Positions 28,768 through 36,679 of a DNA stretch of 64,000 nucleotides are shown piece by piece. Position 1 is the stretch's first letter, and the number at the start of each line of letters is the position of its first letter. This DNA is from Bacteroidales bacterium (GTDB lineage: Bacteria; Bacteroidota; Bacteroidia; Bacteroidales; GCA-2748055), in NCBI GenBank assembly GCA_029210585.1, contig JARGFP010000007.1:62001-126000 (forward strand). The letters are read 5' to 3'. The notes beneath the pieces were generated by a model. It did not search any database and was not told the origin of the DNA. It worked only from the letters and a program-made list of their open reading frames with translations. The translations under genes were made by a program, and so were the position numbers.

Positions 28768-29265
28768 CTACATACCCATGGGATCCTGCTGTGCCTTGTA
28801 TTTTTCCTCTTTGTAATAAATCAGTTTTTCTGCCAGTTGCGCTGCTGTCTTGTAACCAGGCTCCACGCTGATATGCCTGAGCTCTTCATCAAGATAGACG
28901 ATGGTGGGATAGGAAAGTCTTCCCTTGGTAAGGATGGCTGCAACCTCGTGGTACCCTCTCCTTCCGTTATCAATGAAATAATAGGTACGGTCCCCCAGGG
29001 TGAGGGAATCTTTCATTTCGGCGTTGAATTTCACCGGGTAAAAATGCGTGTTCACATAGGAAGCAATCTCACCATCTGAAAAAGTAGTGGCATCCATGCG
29101 CTTGCACCAGCCACACCAGTCGGTATACACATCCACCATGAATTTGCGTGGCTCCTTGCTGTTCTGTTCAATGGCCTCTTCCAGGGTATACCACCTGATC
29201 TCCTCCTGTGCGTTGATATTCAGACCCATCATAACAGCAGCAAAAACAATCACAAGACGTATCAT
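28768..29265 (-). CDS. Periplasmic thioredoxin-like protein
   Basis: 165-residue protein with signal peptide MIRLVIVFAAVMMGLNINAQ and a thioredoxin fold of the DUF255/thioredoxin_7 kind. The redox motif is DWCGWCKRMD (Cys51, Cys54), followed by TFSDGEIASYVNTHFYPVKF, and a cis-Pro region LSYPTIVYLDEE near 113-124. Probably exported, acting in thiol-disulfide handling of envelope proteins. The partner is unknown. Single gene on the minus strand. Confidence 0.85.
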   Translation of the reverse strand: MIRLVIVFAAVMMGLNINAQEEIRWYTLEEAIEQNSKEPRKFMVDVYTDWCGWCKRMDATTFSDGEIASYVNTHFYPVKFNAEMKDSLTLGDRTYYFIDNGRRGYHEVAAILTKGRLSYPTIVYLDEELRHISVEPGYKTAAQLAEKLIYYKEEKYKAQQDPMGM

Positions 29266-29623
29266 ATTCCTTATATATTTATTTTAACAAGGTGCCCGGC
29301 GAACCGAACGCAGTGAGCTCACGAATACCGCTAAAAATTATTATGTTATGAGTAACCCTCATCATGTTGATCTTTACTTCGTTCCAAATATACATGTTCT
29401 TTTGTCATTGCTCCGCTGAACCTTTAGCTCGGCGAAGCCAAATATCTATTCCCAATGATGGGGGTTTCATTTCTTCGGACCGGTGGTAAAAATAATCAAA
29501 AAAATTCCCGCACCAACCGGTATGCTGTATAACGACTGAAAAAGGAAAATGTTTCGGCGGCAGGAAAGACATTTTTCTTACATTTGAGTTTTAATTTTTT
29601 TCAAACTCATAAAACGTAATAGC
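29266..29623. other. 358-bp intergenic stretch with no recognisable gene
   Basis: Mixed composition. Two GC-rich patches share a GAAC-N4/6-AGCTC core (29299-29322 and about 29413-29440), and on the minus strand a 20-codon ORF beginning MTKEHVYLERSKDQ lies between them. The patches may be remnants of a decayed gene. The last 60 bp carry the promoter of the MFS gene (TACATTTG, 29579-29586). No RNA gene recognised. Confidence 0.4.
29579..29586 (+). promoter_or_regulatory. Bacteroidota -7 element for the MFS transporter gene
   Basis: TACATTTG fits TAnnTTTG exactly, 38 bp before the ATG at 29624. The -33 position shows only a TTTC near 29552. Confidence 0.5.
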
Positions 29624-31438
29624 ATGAATGCACCTCAAAAAACATTAAGGGATTCGGCCGCGATGCGATGGCTTGTGATGATCCTGATCAGTGGGCTGAT
29701 GTTTGCAACCTACTATTTCCAGGACTTTTACTCAGGTTTGAAGGACCTGATGGAGAATGAATACGGTTTTACAAGCGAACAGTTCGGAAGGATCATCGGT
29801 CTGACCACAATTGCCAATGTTTTCGGAATGATCATCGTTGGCGGCATCATCCTGGACAAGTGGGGTATCAGGATAGCGGGATATGTATTTGGCGGACTGG
29901 CCGCACTGGGGGGCCTGGTTTCAGCGCTGACTGCCTCAGGTATGATTATGGAGAACAATACCCTGGCAGGCCTTATTATCGGTCGGATCCTGTTTGGTAT
30001 CGGGCTGGAGGTTGTGTGTGTGATCGTCATGCGTACCCTGGTGAAATGGTTCAAGGGCTATGAAATTGCCCTGGCAATGGGAATCAATATGGGATTCGGC
30101 CGCCTGGGTTCGGCACTCGCGATCGCCATTTCGCTGGACATAGCCGGGGGAACCGTTGCGCCGGCCGTAACCTTCGCTGCCGGACTGATCGGAATTGCAA
30201 TGATCATGTTTGTCATCTACACCTTCTTTGACATCAAGATTGACAGGCAGGACAGGGCAATTGCCATGGCTGCTGCAAATGAAGAACCTCATACTGCCAC
30301 TGAAGCCAAGGCCGACACTTCAGAGGATTTCAAATTCAGTGACCTGGTGAAACTGGTAAAAAACAGTTCATTTGTCTATATCTCGTTATTATGTGTGGCC
30401 TTCTATTCAGCCGTATTCCCCTTCATACAGTATGCACCTGATCTGCTGGTGAATAAATTCGGATTTACCTACATCCTGCCGGAAGGAGCATCTGTTGTGA
30501 TGTTCGGGAGCGAGGCAATGGGGAATGCATTTGTATATATCATTGTTTTCTTTTTCGCCCTCGGCATCACCCTGATTCCCAACTATATCAAAGGGGTTGC
30601 CCAAAAGAATATTGCCAGGATAGTCATCCTGGGATTATTCGCAGGGATCGTCTATACCAACCGTGAAATGATCGGCCTCTGGCTGGTAAACGGTCCAAAG
30701 ACCGCTGCCCTGATCCCGCTTGGGACCATCATATTTACACCCATCTTCGGAAGCATTGTCGACAAGCGCGGAAAGGCAGCATCGCTGATGATGCTGGGTG
30801 CCTTGTTGCTTATATTTGCCCATGTTTCCATGGCCCTCTCAAACAGCCCGACCTTTGCGTACATGGGACTGCTTAGCCTGGGAATCGCCTTCTCACTGGT
30901 ACCTGCCGCCATGTGGCCCTCTGTGGCAAAAATTGTCGCGGAGAATCGCCTGGGTACAGCCTATGCTTCCATGTTTACAGTTCAGAACTGGGGACTGGGA
31001 CTCTTTTTCTGGGGGATTGGCGCATTGTTGATTGCCATTCCGGTCAATGCCGACACCAAGGCTGAAATTGATGAGGTAAGAACAGAGATGGAGGTGACCG
31101 CATCACAGCCAAAAGAAGAGGTCATGCTTCGTCTCGATAATATCATCGATGAGATCAGGGAGCGTGACGATGATTTTGCCGGATCTATCGACCAGGAGTT
31201 TCTCGTGGAAATCAGAAAAAGTCTTGCTGCAACCGGAAGCCTTACCAGCGGAGAGATTAGCGAGCTGGTTAAGTTGATGCAGGCGAATGAAATGCTGAAT
31301 TACTACGATTACAGGATCCCGATCCTGATTCTCGTACTCTGTGGGGTCATCTCTATCTTCCTGGCTTTTAAACTGAAGCAGGCTGATAAAAGACAGAATT
31401 TCGGACTGGAGCTGCCTTCAGGAGAGAACGGGGATTGA
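29624..31438 (+). CDS. MFS transporter with a soluble insertion before the last membrane helix
   Basis: 604-residue major facilitator protein. Membrane helices begin at about 14 (WLVMILISGLMFATYYFQDF), and the MFS loop GGIILDKWGIRIAGYVFGG is near 73-91. A hydrophilic central loop (about 205-245, rich in Ala, Glu and Lys) separates the halves. After helix 11 (GLFFWGIGALLIAIPV, to about 471) there is an insertion of about 90 residues with helical, charged sequence (KAEIDEVRTEMEV, IIDEIRERDDDFAG, SGEISELVKLMQ), then the final helix PILILVLCGVISIFLAF near 568-584. Substrate not recognised. PepD follows closely on the same strand, which hints at peptides or amino acids, but only by position. Confidence 0.85.
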   Translation: MNAPQKTLRDSAAMRWLVMILISGLMFATYYFQDFYSGLKDLMENEYGFTSEQFGRIIGLTTIANVFGMIIVGGIILDKWGIRIAGYVFGGLAALGGLVSALTASGMIMENNTLAGLIIGRILFGIGLEVVCVIVMRTLVKWFKGYEIALAMGINMGFGRLGSALAIAISLDIAGGTVAPAVTFAAGLIGIAMIMFVIYTFFDIKIDRQDRAIAMAAANEEPHTATEAKADTSEDFKFSDLVKLVKNSSFVYISLLCVAFYSAVFPFIQYAPDLLVNKFGFTYILPEGASVVMFGSEAMGNAFVYIIVFFFALGITLIPNYIKGVAQKNIARIVILGLFAGIVYTNREMIGLWLVNGPKTAALIPLGTIIFTPIFGSIVDKRGKAASLMMLGALLLIFAHVSMALSNSPTFAYMGLLSLGIAFSLVPAAMWPSVAKIVAENRLGTAYASMFTVQNWGLGLFFWGIGALLIAIPVNADTKAEIDEVRTEMEVTASQPKEEVMLRLDNIIDEIRERDDDFAGSIDQEFLVEIRKSLAATGSLTSGEISELVKLMQANEMLNYYDYRIPILILVLCGVISIFLAFKLKQADKRQNFGLELPSGENGD

Positions 31439-31519
31439 TCAGTCAATGGCATGAAAAACACACATTCATACCTGATGTCGATCCGTCCGTGTACGTATCA
31501 AATGAAAAACAATAAGAAA

Positions 31520-32977
31520 ATGAGTGAAATAAAGAATTTACAACCGAAAGAGATCTGGAAAAATTTCCATGAGCTTACACAAATTCCCAGGCCCTCCAAG
31601 AAGGAGGCCGAAGTGATCGCCTATATGAAAAAATTCGGTGAGGACCTCGGACTGGAGACCATCGTTGACGAGGTGGGCAATGTGATCATTAAGAAACCAG
31701 CCACGCCTGGTATGGAAGATCGCAAGACGGTGGTCCTGCAGGGACACCTTGACATGGTGCCGCAGAAGAACTCCGACAAGGATTTCGATTTCGCGATCGA
31801 TCCGATCGAAGCCGTGATTGATGGCGAGTGGGTGACAGCCAATGGCACCACACTCGGCGCAGACAATGGTATTGGTGTTGCAGCTGCCATGGCGGTGCTG
31901 GAATCCGGGAGCCTGAAACATGGTCCCATCGAGGCGTTGTTCACTACTGATGAGGAGACCGGTATGACCGGTGCCTTTGGGCTGAAACCCGGTCTGTTGG
32001 AAGGAGATATCCTGATCAACATGGATTCCGAAGGCGAAGGTGAAATGTACGTGGGTTGTGCAGGTGGTATTGATATCAACGCGGAGAAAGGCTACCAGGA
32101 AGAGCCTGCGCCCACTGATCTCAAGGCCTTCAGGGTCCAGGTGAAAGGACTCAAAGGCGGTCACTCGGGGTTGGATATTCCGATGGGACGTGCCAATGCC
32201 AACAACCTGATTTTCCGGTTCCTGATGCAGGCGGAAGCAGATTTCAGCGTTCGCCTTGCCGAGGCAGGCGGCGGAGACCTCAGGAATGCCATTCCGCGGG
32301 AAGCATATGCCGTCGTGGCTGTTGCAGCCGACAAGGTGGAGGAATTCAAAAAATTTGTTAACAATTACCAGACAATTTACGGAAGGGAATTCGCAGAGAC
32401 AGAGCCTGACCTTGCCTTTTCAGCGGACCAGGTGGAGCTGCCGGTAAAAGTTGCAGCTGCTGCGGACCAGTACAAGCTGATTCGCGCGGTATTTGCCACA
32501 CCACACGGCGTGGAGCGGATGAGTGCTTCGATGCCCGGACTGGTGGAGACCTCCAACAACCTGGCCGTAGTTGAATTCAAAGATGGGAAATTCGCTGCCA
32601 GGTGCCTCACCAGGAGTTCGGTGGATTCTGCAAAGGAAGCCACTGCGTGGAAAATTGCTGCCATCTACCACCTGGTGGATGCAGAAGTGAGCCTCGAGGG
32701 TGCCTACCCTGGCTGGAAACCCAACATGGATTCCCCGGTGCTGCAAACTTCACTGGACGTGTATGAGAAAAAATTCGGAAAAATTCCGGAGATCAAGGCC
32801 ATTCATGCCGGATTGGAATGCGGGCTGCTCGGGGGAGTATATCCACAGCTGGATATGATCTCGTTCGGACCAACCATCCGTTTCCCGCACTCTCCCGATG
32901 AAAAGGTGAATATCGAAACCGTGGACAAATTCTGGAAGTTCCTCGTGGCACTTCTTGAAGATGTGCCTGTAAAGTAG
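31520..32977 (+). CDS. pepD: Aminoacyl-histidine dipeptidase (M20 family)
   Basis: 485-residue cytosolic dinuclear zinc dipeptidase with broad specificity (Xaa-His dipeptides). Metal-site motifs: VVLQGHLDMVPQ near 76-87, TTLGADNGIGVAAA near 111-124 with the bridging Asp, FTTDEETGMTGA near 143-154 with the catalytic Glu pair, and a C-terminal AIHAGLECGLLGG near 432-444. Length equals the usual PepD. The ATG at 31520 (MSEIKNLQPKEIW) fits homologues; starts at 31451 or 31502 would add a nonconserved leader. It follows the MFS gene and is ended by a clear terminator. Confidence 0.93.
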   Translation: MSEIKNLQPKEIWKNFHELTQIPRPSKKEAEVIAYMKKFGEDLGLETIVDEVGNVIIKKPATPGMEDRKTVVLQGHLDMVPQKNSDKDFDFAIDPIEAVIDGEWVTANGTTLGADNGIGVAAAMAVLESGSLKHGPIEALFTTDEETGMTGAFGLKPGLLEGDILINMDSEGEGEMYVGCAGGIDINAEKGYQEEPAPTDLKAFRVQVKGLKGGHSGLDIPMGRANANNLIFRFLMQAEADFSVRLAEAGGGDLRNAIPREAYAVVAVAADKVEEFKKFVNNYQTIYGREFAETEPDLAFSADQVELPVKVAAAADQYKLIRAVFATPHGVERMSASMPGLVETSNNLAVVEFKDGKFAARCLTRSSVDSAKEATAWKIAAIYHLVDAEVSLEGAYPGWKPNMDSPVLQTSLDVYEKKFGKIPEIKAIHAGLECGLLGGVYPQLDMISFGPTIRFPHSPDEKVNIETVDKFWKFLVALLEDVPVK

Positions 32978-33040
32978 CCACTGCGCATCTGCCGGCATAC
33001 GGGTAAAAAATCAGCCGGCACTTGCTGCAACGATGCATGA

Positions 33041-33080
33041 CCCCCGGCAGACCGGCTTCGCCTGGTTACCGGGGGTTTTT
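33041..33080 (+). terminator. Intrinsic terminator after pepD
   Basis: CCCCCGG (33041-33047) pairs with CCGGGGG (33069-33075), with an inner ACCGG/CTGGT stem, and is followed directly by TTTTT (33076-33080). It lies 63 bp after the pepD stop. Confidence 0.85.
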
Positions 33081-33273
33081 GTGTCCATTCGTCAATTTTT
33101 TCAGCAGGTTGACCATCGTTCCTGAATTTTTCAGCAACCGGATCCCGGAAAACCCGGCTGCTTTCGTAAATTGGTAAAATGAAGCCCGGGGTGAACCTAT
33201 TTTGGGTGGATTACGTTAAAAGGTAGTATGGACATGAAGTTGCATGTAAGAGATTAGAACAAATAGTTGAACC

Positions 33274-33777
33274 ATGAGAAAAATAGTATTGTTCGTTTCA
33301 GGTGCGTTACTTGCCGGTCAGCTGGTAATGGCACAGGGTGTTCAGCTCTCTCCCACGGTAATCGCCTCTGCAGGAAATTATTCCGAAGCAGGTGGTCTGA
33401 GTCTCTCGTGGACGCTGGGGGAAGTTGCCGTCACCACGTTGTCGCAGGGTGATCTCGTATTAACACAGGGATTCCAGCAGTCGTTCCTTGAAGATGTCGG
33501 GTTCTCCATGGACCCCATCCTCTGGCAGATCATCGCCTATCCCAACCCCGTGCGCGACGCATTGCGCATTCAGTTTGATGTGCCTGATCCGACAGATTTC
33601 ATGGTGGAGATCCAGGATGCGGGGGGAAGACTGCTGAGCCAGGAGCAATACAGCCGGGTGCATCCCGGAGATGTGGTTCCGGTCGATATGTCATCTTTCA
33701 GTGAAGGCGTATATTTTTTCCGTATTTCCACCAAAGACCGTGAACAGGTGCGGGTGATCAGCATCACCAAACAATAG
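33274..33777 (+). CDS. Small secreted protein with type IX secretion (type A) sorting domain
   Basis: 167-residue protein: signal peptide MRKIVLFVSGALLAGQLVMAQ, a short beta-rich segment resembling those found just before T9SS domains (SAGNYSEAGGLSLSWTLGE, TLSQGDLVLTQGFQQS), then a C-terminal sorting domain starting IAYPNPVRDALRIQF (about 89-103) and ending YFFRISTKDREQVRVISITKQ. The protein is hardly more than signal, spacer and sorting domain. It may be a small surface component or a cut-down relative of larger exported proteins. A long hairpin follows the stop. Confidence 0.88.
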   Translation: MRKIVLFVSGALLAGQLVMAQGVQLSPTVIASAGNYSEAGGLSLSWTLGEVAVTTLSQGDLVLTQGFQQSFLEDVGFSMDPILWQIIAYPNPVRDALRIQFDVPDPTDFMVEIQDAGGRLLSQEQYSRVHPGDVVPVDMSSFSEGVYFFRISTKDREQVRVISITKQ

Positions 33778-33798
33778 CCTCCGGTAGGAAAGCAGTGA

Positions 33799-33829
33799 CC
33801 TGCATGCCTGAATTTTTCAGGCATGTAGG
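33799..33829. terminator. 14-bp hairpin between converging genes
   Basis: CCTGCATGCCTGAA (33799-33812) and TTCAGGCATGTAGG (33816-33829) pair over 14 bp with one G-T and a three-base loop. It lies between the stop of the T9SS protein gene and the converging DUF4831 gene. No long T run follows, so a bidirectional terminator is likely but not certain. Confidence 0.65.
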
Positions 33830-33884
33830 GTGTTCGCACACCGGGAACAAGAGTTGCCGGGGACTGTGGGCTGTATATTGCAGA

Positions 33885-34967
33885 TTATTCAAAGTGTACC
33901 TTTTCGTTTACCAGCGCACCTGACTGGAAGACAGAAATCCTTTTACGTGCAAGTTCCTGCGCATTATATGAAAGCGAGACATCGCATGTTTCGGGTATGC
34001 GATAGTAGAAATGATTGTAGAGCGCTGCTTCGGGTTCCTGTGGTAGCAGGTTTCTCAGGCTTCGTGCATCTCCTGCAGGGGTAATCACCAGTTCGACAGG
34101 GGTTCCTTCAGGCGCCCCGATCCCGAGGGCTTCTGAAAAAAGCTCCAGGGAATAACGTTCAGGTTCCAGCGATCCGGATGGCAGCAGGAAATACCCTTTG
34201 CTGAGCTGTTCAGTATACGATTTTCCAATAAAGAGGGAGAGGTATTCCTCTTCCAGCCTGTCAAGACCCGACATGGCTGTCTCCATATCAAAATCAGCCG
34301 GCAGCGGGTCCACCAGTCCTGCCGACAAATAATAACGGTCTGAACGTATTTCCAGGATAAGCCGGGCAGCTTCCTCCGCCTTCCTTTCAATGGTTTTCCT
34401 TTCCATCTGTTCGGTTGTGACAGGGACCCGGACAAACGAAGTATCGGTAATCAATGTCTTGTAGACGGTCTGTTCCTTTTTTTCCATATTGGGTTCCATG
34501 GTCACATCGGTAAACAGTAACCCTTCCTGACCATCCTGGCCGGAAATCGTGCTGATTCCGGTACTGATGCGGTAATCGCCACGCACGATGAGATTGTTTT
34601 GCTCCGCCCAGTCAACGATTCCCATGTCGGGCACCCCCTCAACGCCTGCAAGGCTGTATATGCGGGAAAAATCCGGCTCGGTCGTGCTTTCTATCCGTGC
34701 CCCGTCAATATGCCAGGTCTCCGAGCGCACCTTCCTTACCCCTTCAATGCCAAGCTGGCGTTGTGCATAATCTGCATAGGGACCGGGTATGAATACCTCT
34801 TTCCGGTAGTCAATATGTATCTTCAGCCCGGTTTTGGGCAAGGCATAAATAAGTATTGAATTATTCTCCTGAGGTTCATACCCCACCCCTGTAACCAGGA
34901 AGCGATTGGGTGTAGAACATGCAACAGTAAAGAGTATCGGTAACAGTACCAGGAATGTACGTCTCAT
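33885..34967 (-). CDS. DUF4831 family lipoprotein
   Basis: 360-residue protein from the ATG at 34967, giving a lipoprotein signal MRRTFLVLLPILFTVACS with the lipid Cys at 18. An upstream in-frame ATG (35063) would overlap nnr and is rejected. The body has the DUF4831 pattern: RFLVTGVGYEPQENNSILIYALPKT, a mixed alpha/beta centre with a long helix (ERKTIERKAEEAARLILEI) and a C-terminal beta domain with LPQEPEAALYNHFYYRIPE. Family function unknown; localisation is the outer or inner membrane facing the periplasm. It follows nnr by 22 bp, so they are probably co-transcribed. Confidence 0.82.
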   Translation of the reverse strand: MRRTFLVLLPILFTVACSTPNRFLVTGVGYEPQENNSILIYALPKTGLKIHIDYRKEVFIPGPYADYAQRQLGIEGVRKVRSETWHIDGARIESTTEPDFSRIYSLAGVEGVPDMGIVDWAEQNNLIVRGDYRISTGISTISGQDGQEGLLFTDVTMEPNMEKKEQTVYKTLITDTSFVRVPVTTEQMERKTIERKAEEAARLILEIRSDRYYLSAGLVDPLPADFDMETAMSGLDRLEEEYLSLFIGKSYTEQLSKGYFLLPSGSLEPERYSLELFSEALGIGAPEGTPVELVITPAGDARSLRNLLPQEPEAALYNHFYYRIPETCDVSLSYNAQELARKRISVFQSGALVNEKVHFE

Positions 34968-34989
34968 TGTTTGTGTTTTTTTAGCTTTT

Positions 34990-36543
34990 CTACTGGAAAA
35001 TTCCTCCCGTTCTGCCTTCATTAAGGAACGGAGTATCATGTACTTTAATAAACGCCTTGCCAAGGTGTTTTATGATATCACTGGCGATCATTGCCTCTTG
35101 TCCAAGGGCAACGGCAGCCAGGTCTCCTGCCAGTCCGTGGATGTAAACACCCGTGAGTGCAGCATCGCCGGGAGCTACCCCCTGGGCAAGCAAAGATAAA
35201 ATTATTCCTGTCAGCACGTCCCCACTTCCCCCGGTTGCCATTCCAGGATTACCCGTAATATTGAACCAGTAACTTCCATCGGGAAAGGAAATTCCTGTGT
35301 AGGCGCCCTTCAGCACGATGATTACTTTGTATTTCGCAGAGAAGCTGATTTGCTTCAGGTGGCGGTTCCAGGCATTTTCTGAAGTTCCTGCAATGCGGTC
35401 AAATTCACGGGGATGGGGGGTCAGGATCGCATGTTCAGGAAGCAGCTCCAGCAAGGAAGGGTTCGCTCCCATCATGTTCAGTGCATCAGCATCCAGCACC
35501 AGTGGTTGTGTTGCCTGTTTGAGAAGGGCTTTCAGTCCGTGACGGCTTTCTTCGCTCATTCCCAGTCCGGGGCCTGCTCCGATCGCCGTGTATTTTTCCG
35601 TTCCGGGAGGAGCACTGAAACAACGGTCATGTATATCCATACTGACGATCGCCTCCGGGAAAGCTGTTTGCACGATGTTGTTACCGGTTCCGGGCACATG
35701 CAATGTAACCAGTCCTGCACCACTGCGCATGGCTGCTTCACCGGTAAGCAGTGCCGCACCCATCATTCCGCAGGAACCTGCGATGGACAGGGCATGCCCA
35801 TAGATACCCTTGTGATCGAACTTTTTCCTCTCCGGCAGCATGGCAGCCACTGCCTGTCGGCCGATCACGCGATAGGTTGCAGGTGTGCGGCTGATGATAT
35901 CCTCATGCAGACCAATATCCAAAACGTGCCATTTTCCTGTATAGGTCCTGTTTTCGGCAAAGAAAAATGCCAGGAACGGGAACTGAAAAGTGTAGGTCTG
36001 TTCGGCCCGGATAATGGCCCCGGGATCATTCTTGCTGTTGTCCTCTCCGAACAGTCCACTCGGAATATCGATAGAAACAATGGAATTCCCTGATGCGTTC
36101 AGGTGCCGGATCAGCTCCCTGTAGACACCTTCCACCACGCGCGTCAATCCTGAACCGAAGAGTCCGTCCACCAGGACTTCCCCCGGCTGTATGACAGGAA
36201 AATCATCTTTGTCCTGGATACGGTTGACTGTAACAGAATTCGCTTCCCTGATGCGTTCCAGGTTCACCTGGCAATCGTCGGAGAGCTTGCCGGAGGAAGT
36301 GACCAAAAATACGGTAACCCTGTATTGACGCAACGAAAGCAGCCGTGCAGTGGCCAGGGCATCGCCCCCGTTGTTCCCGGGTCCTGCAAAGACCAACACA
36401 GGCCTGTTCACCTTGTAATGACGAACATAGCGGTCTGTAAAACGGGTCGCTGCACGTTCCATCAGGTCGATGGACCTGATGGGTTCGTGTTGTATGGTAT
36501 ACTGGTCAATTTCGCGGACTGACTCAGCGGGAAATACTTTCAT
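34990..36543 (-). CDS. nnr: Bifunctional NAD(P)H-hydrate epimerase / ADP-dependent dehydratase
   Basis: 517-residue fusion repairing hydrated NAD(P)H. The N-terminal YjeF_N epimerase domain (1-215) shows FAGPGNNGGDALATARLL near 52-69 and DGLFGSGLTR near 128-137. The C-terminal YjeF_C/carbohydrate-kinase domain (about 235-505) shows GSCGMMGAALLTGEAA near 253-268, ILTPHPREFDRI near 381-392 and the ATP/ADP loop GNPGMATGGSGDVLTG near 431-446. All expected catalytic motifs are kept. Immediately upstream of the DUF4831 lipoprotein on the minus strand. Confidence 0.95.
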   Translation of the reverse strand: MKVFPAESVREIDQYTIQHEPIRSIDLMERAATRFTDRYVRHYKVNRPVLVFAGPGNNGGDALATARLLSLRQYRVTVFLVTSSGKLSDDCQVNLERIREANSVTVNRIQDKDDFPVIQPGEVLVDGLFGSGLTRVVEGVYRELIRHLNASGNSIVSIDIPSGLFGEDNSKNDPGAIIRAEQTYTFQFPFLAFFFAENRTYTGKWHVLDIGLHEDIISRTPATYRVIGRQAVAAMLPERKKFDHKGIYGHALSIAGSCGMMGAALLTGEAAMRSGAGLVTLHVPGTGNNIVQTAFPEAIVSMDIHDRCFSAPPGTEKYTAIGAGPGLGMSEESRHGLKALLKQATQPLVLDADALNMMGANPSLLELLPEHAILTPHPREFDRIAGTSENAWNRHLKQISFSAKYKVIIVLKGAYTGISFPDGSYWFNITGNPGMATGGSGDVLTGIILSLLAQGVAPGDAALTGVYIHGLAGDLAAVALGQEAMIASDIIKHLGKAFIKVHDTPFLNEGRTGGIFQ

Positions 36544-36620
36544 AGCATAAAGTTTAATGTAAAGTTAGGTAAAGACAGGGAATGCGCAAAGATCCTGACA
36601 TTCTTCAATTCAATTTCTCT

Positions 36621-36649
36621 TTTGAAGCTGAAAAAGATTTCTATATTTG
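36621..36649 (+). promoter_or_regulatory. Bacteroidota promoter of the POT transporter gene
   Basis: TTTG (36621-36624) and TATATTTG (36642-36649) are separated by 17 bp, a full match to the phylum's -33/-7 consensus. The ATG at 36680 follows 30 bp later. Confidence 0.8.
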
Positions 36650-36679
36650 TGACTTCGTAAATATGTAATTTAAAACACT

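Noticed and set aside
34968-35063. N-terminal extension of the DUF4831 gene
   Set aside because: It overlaps the 3' end of nnr. The lipoprotein signal begins at 34967.
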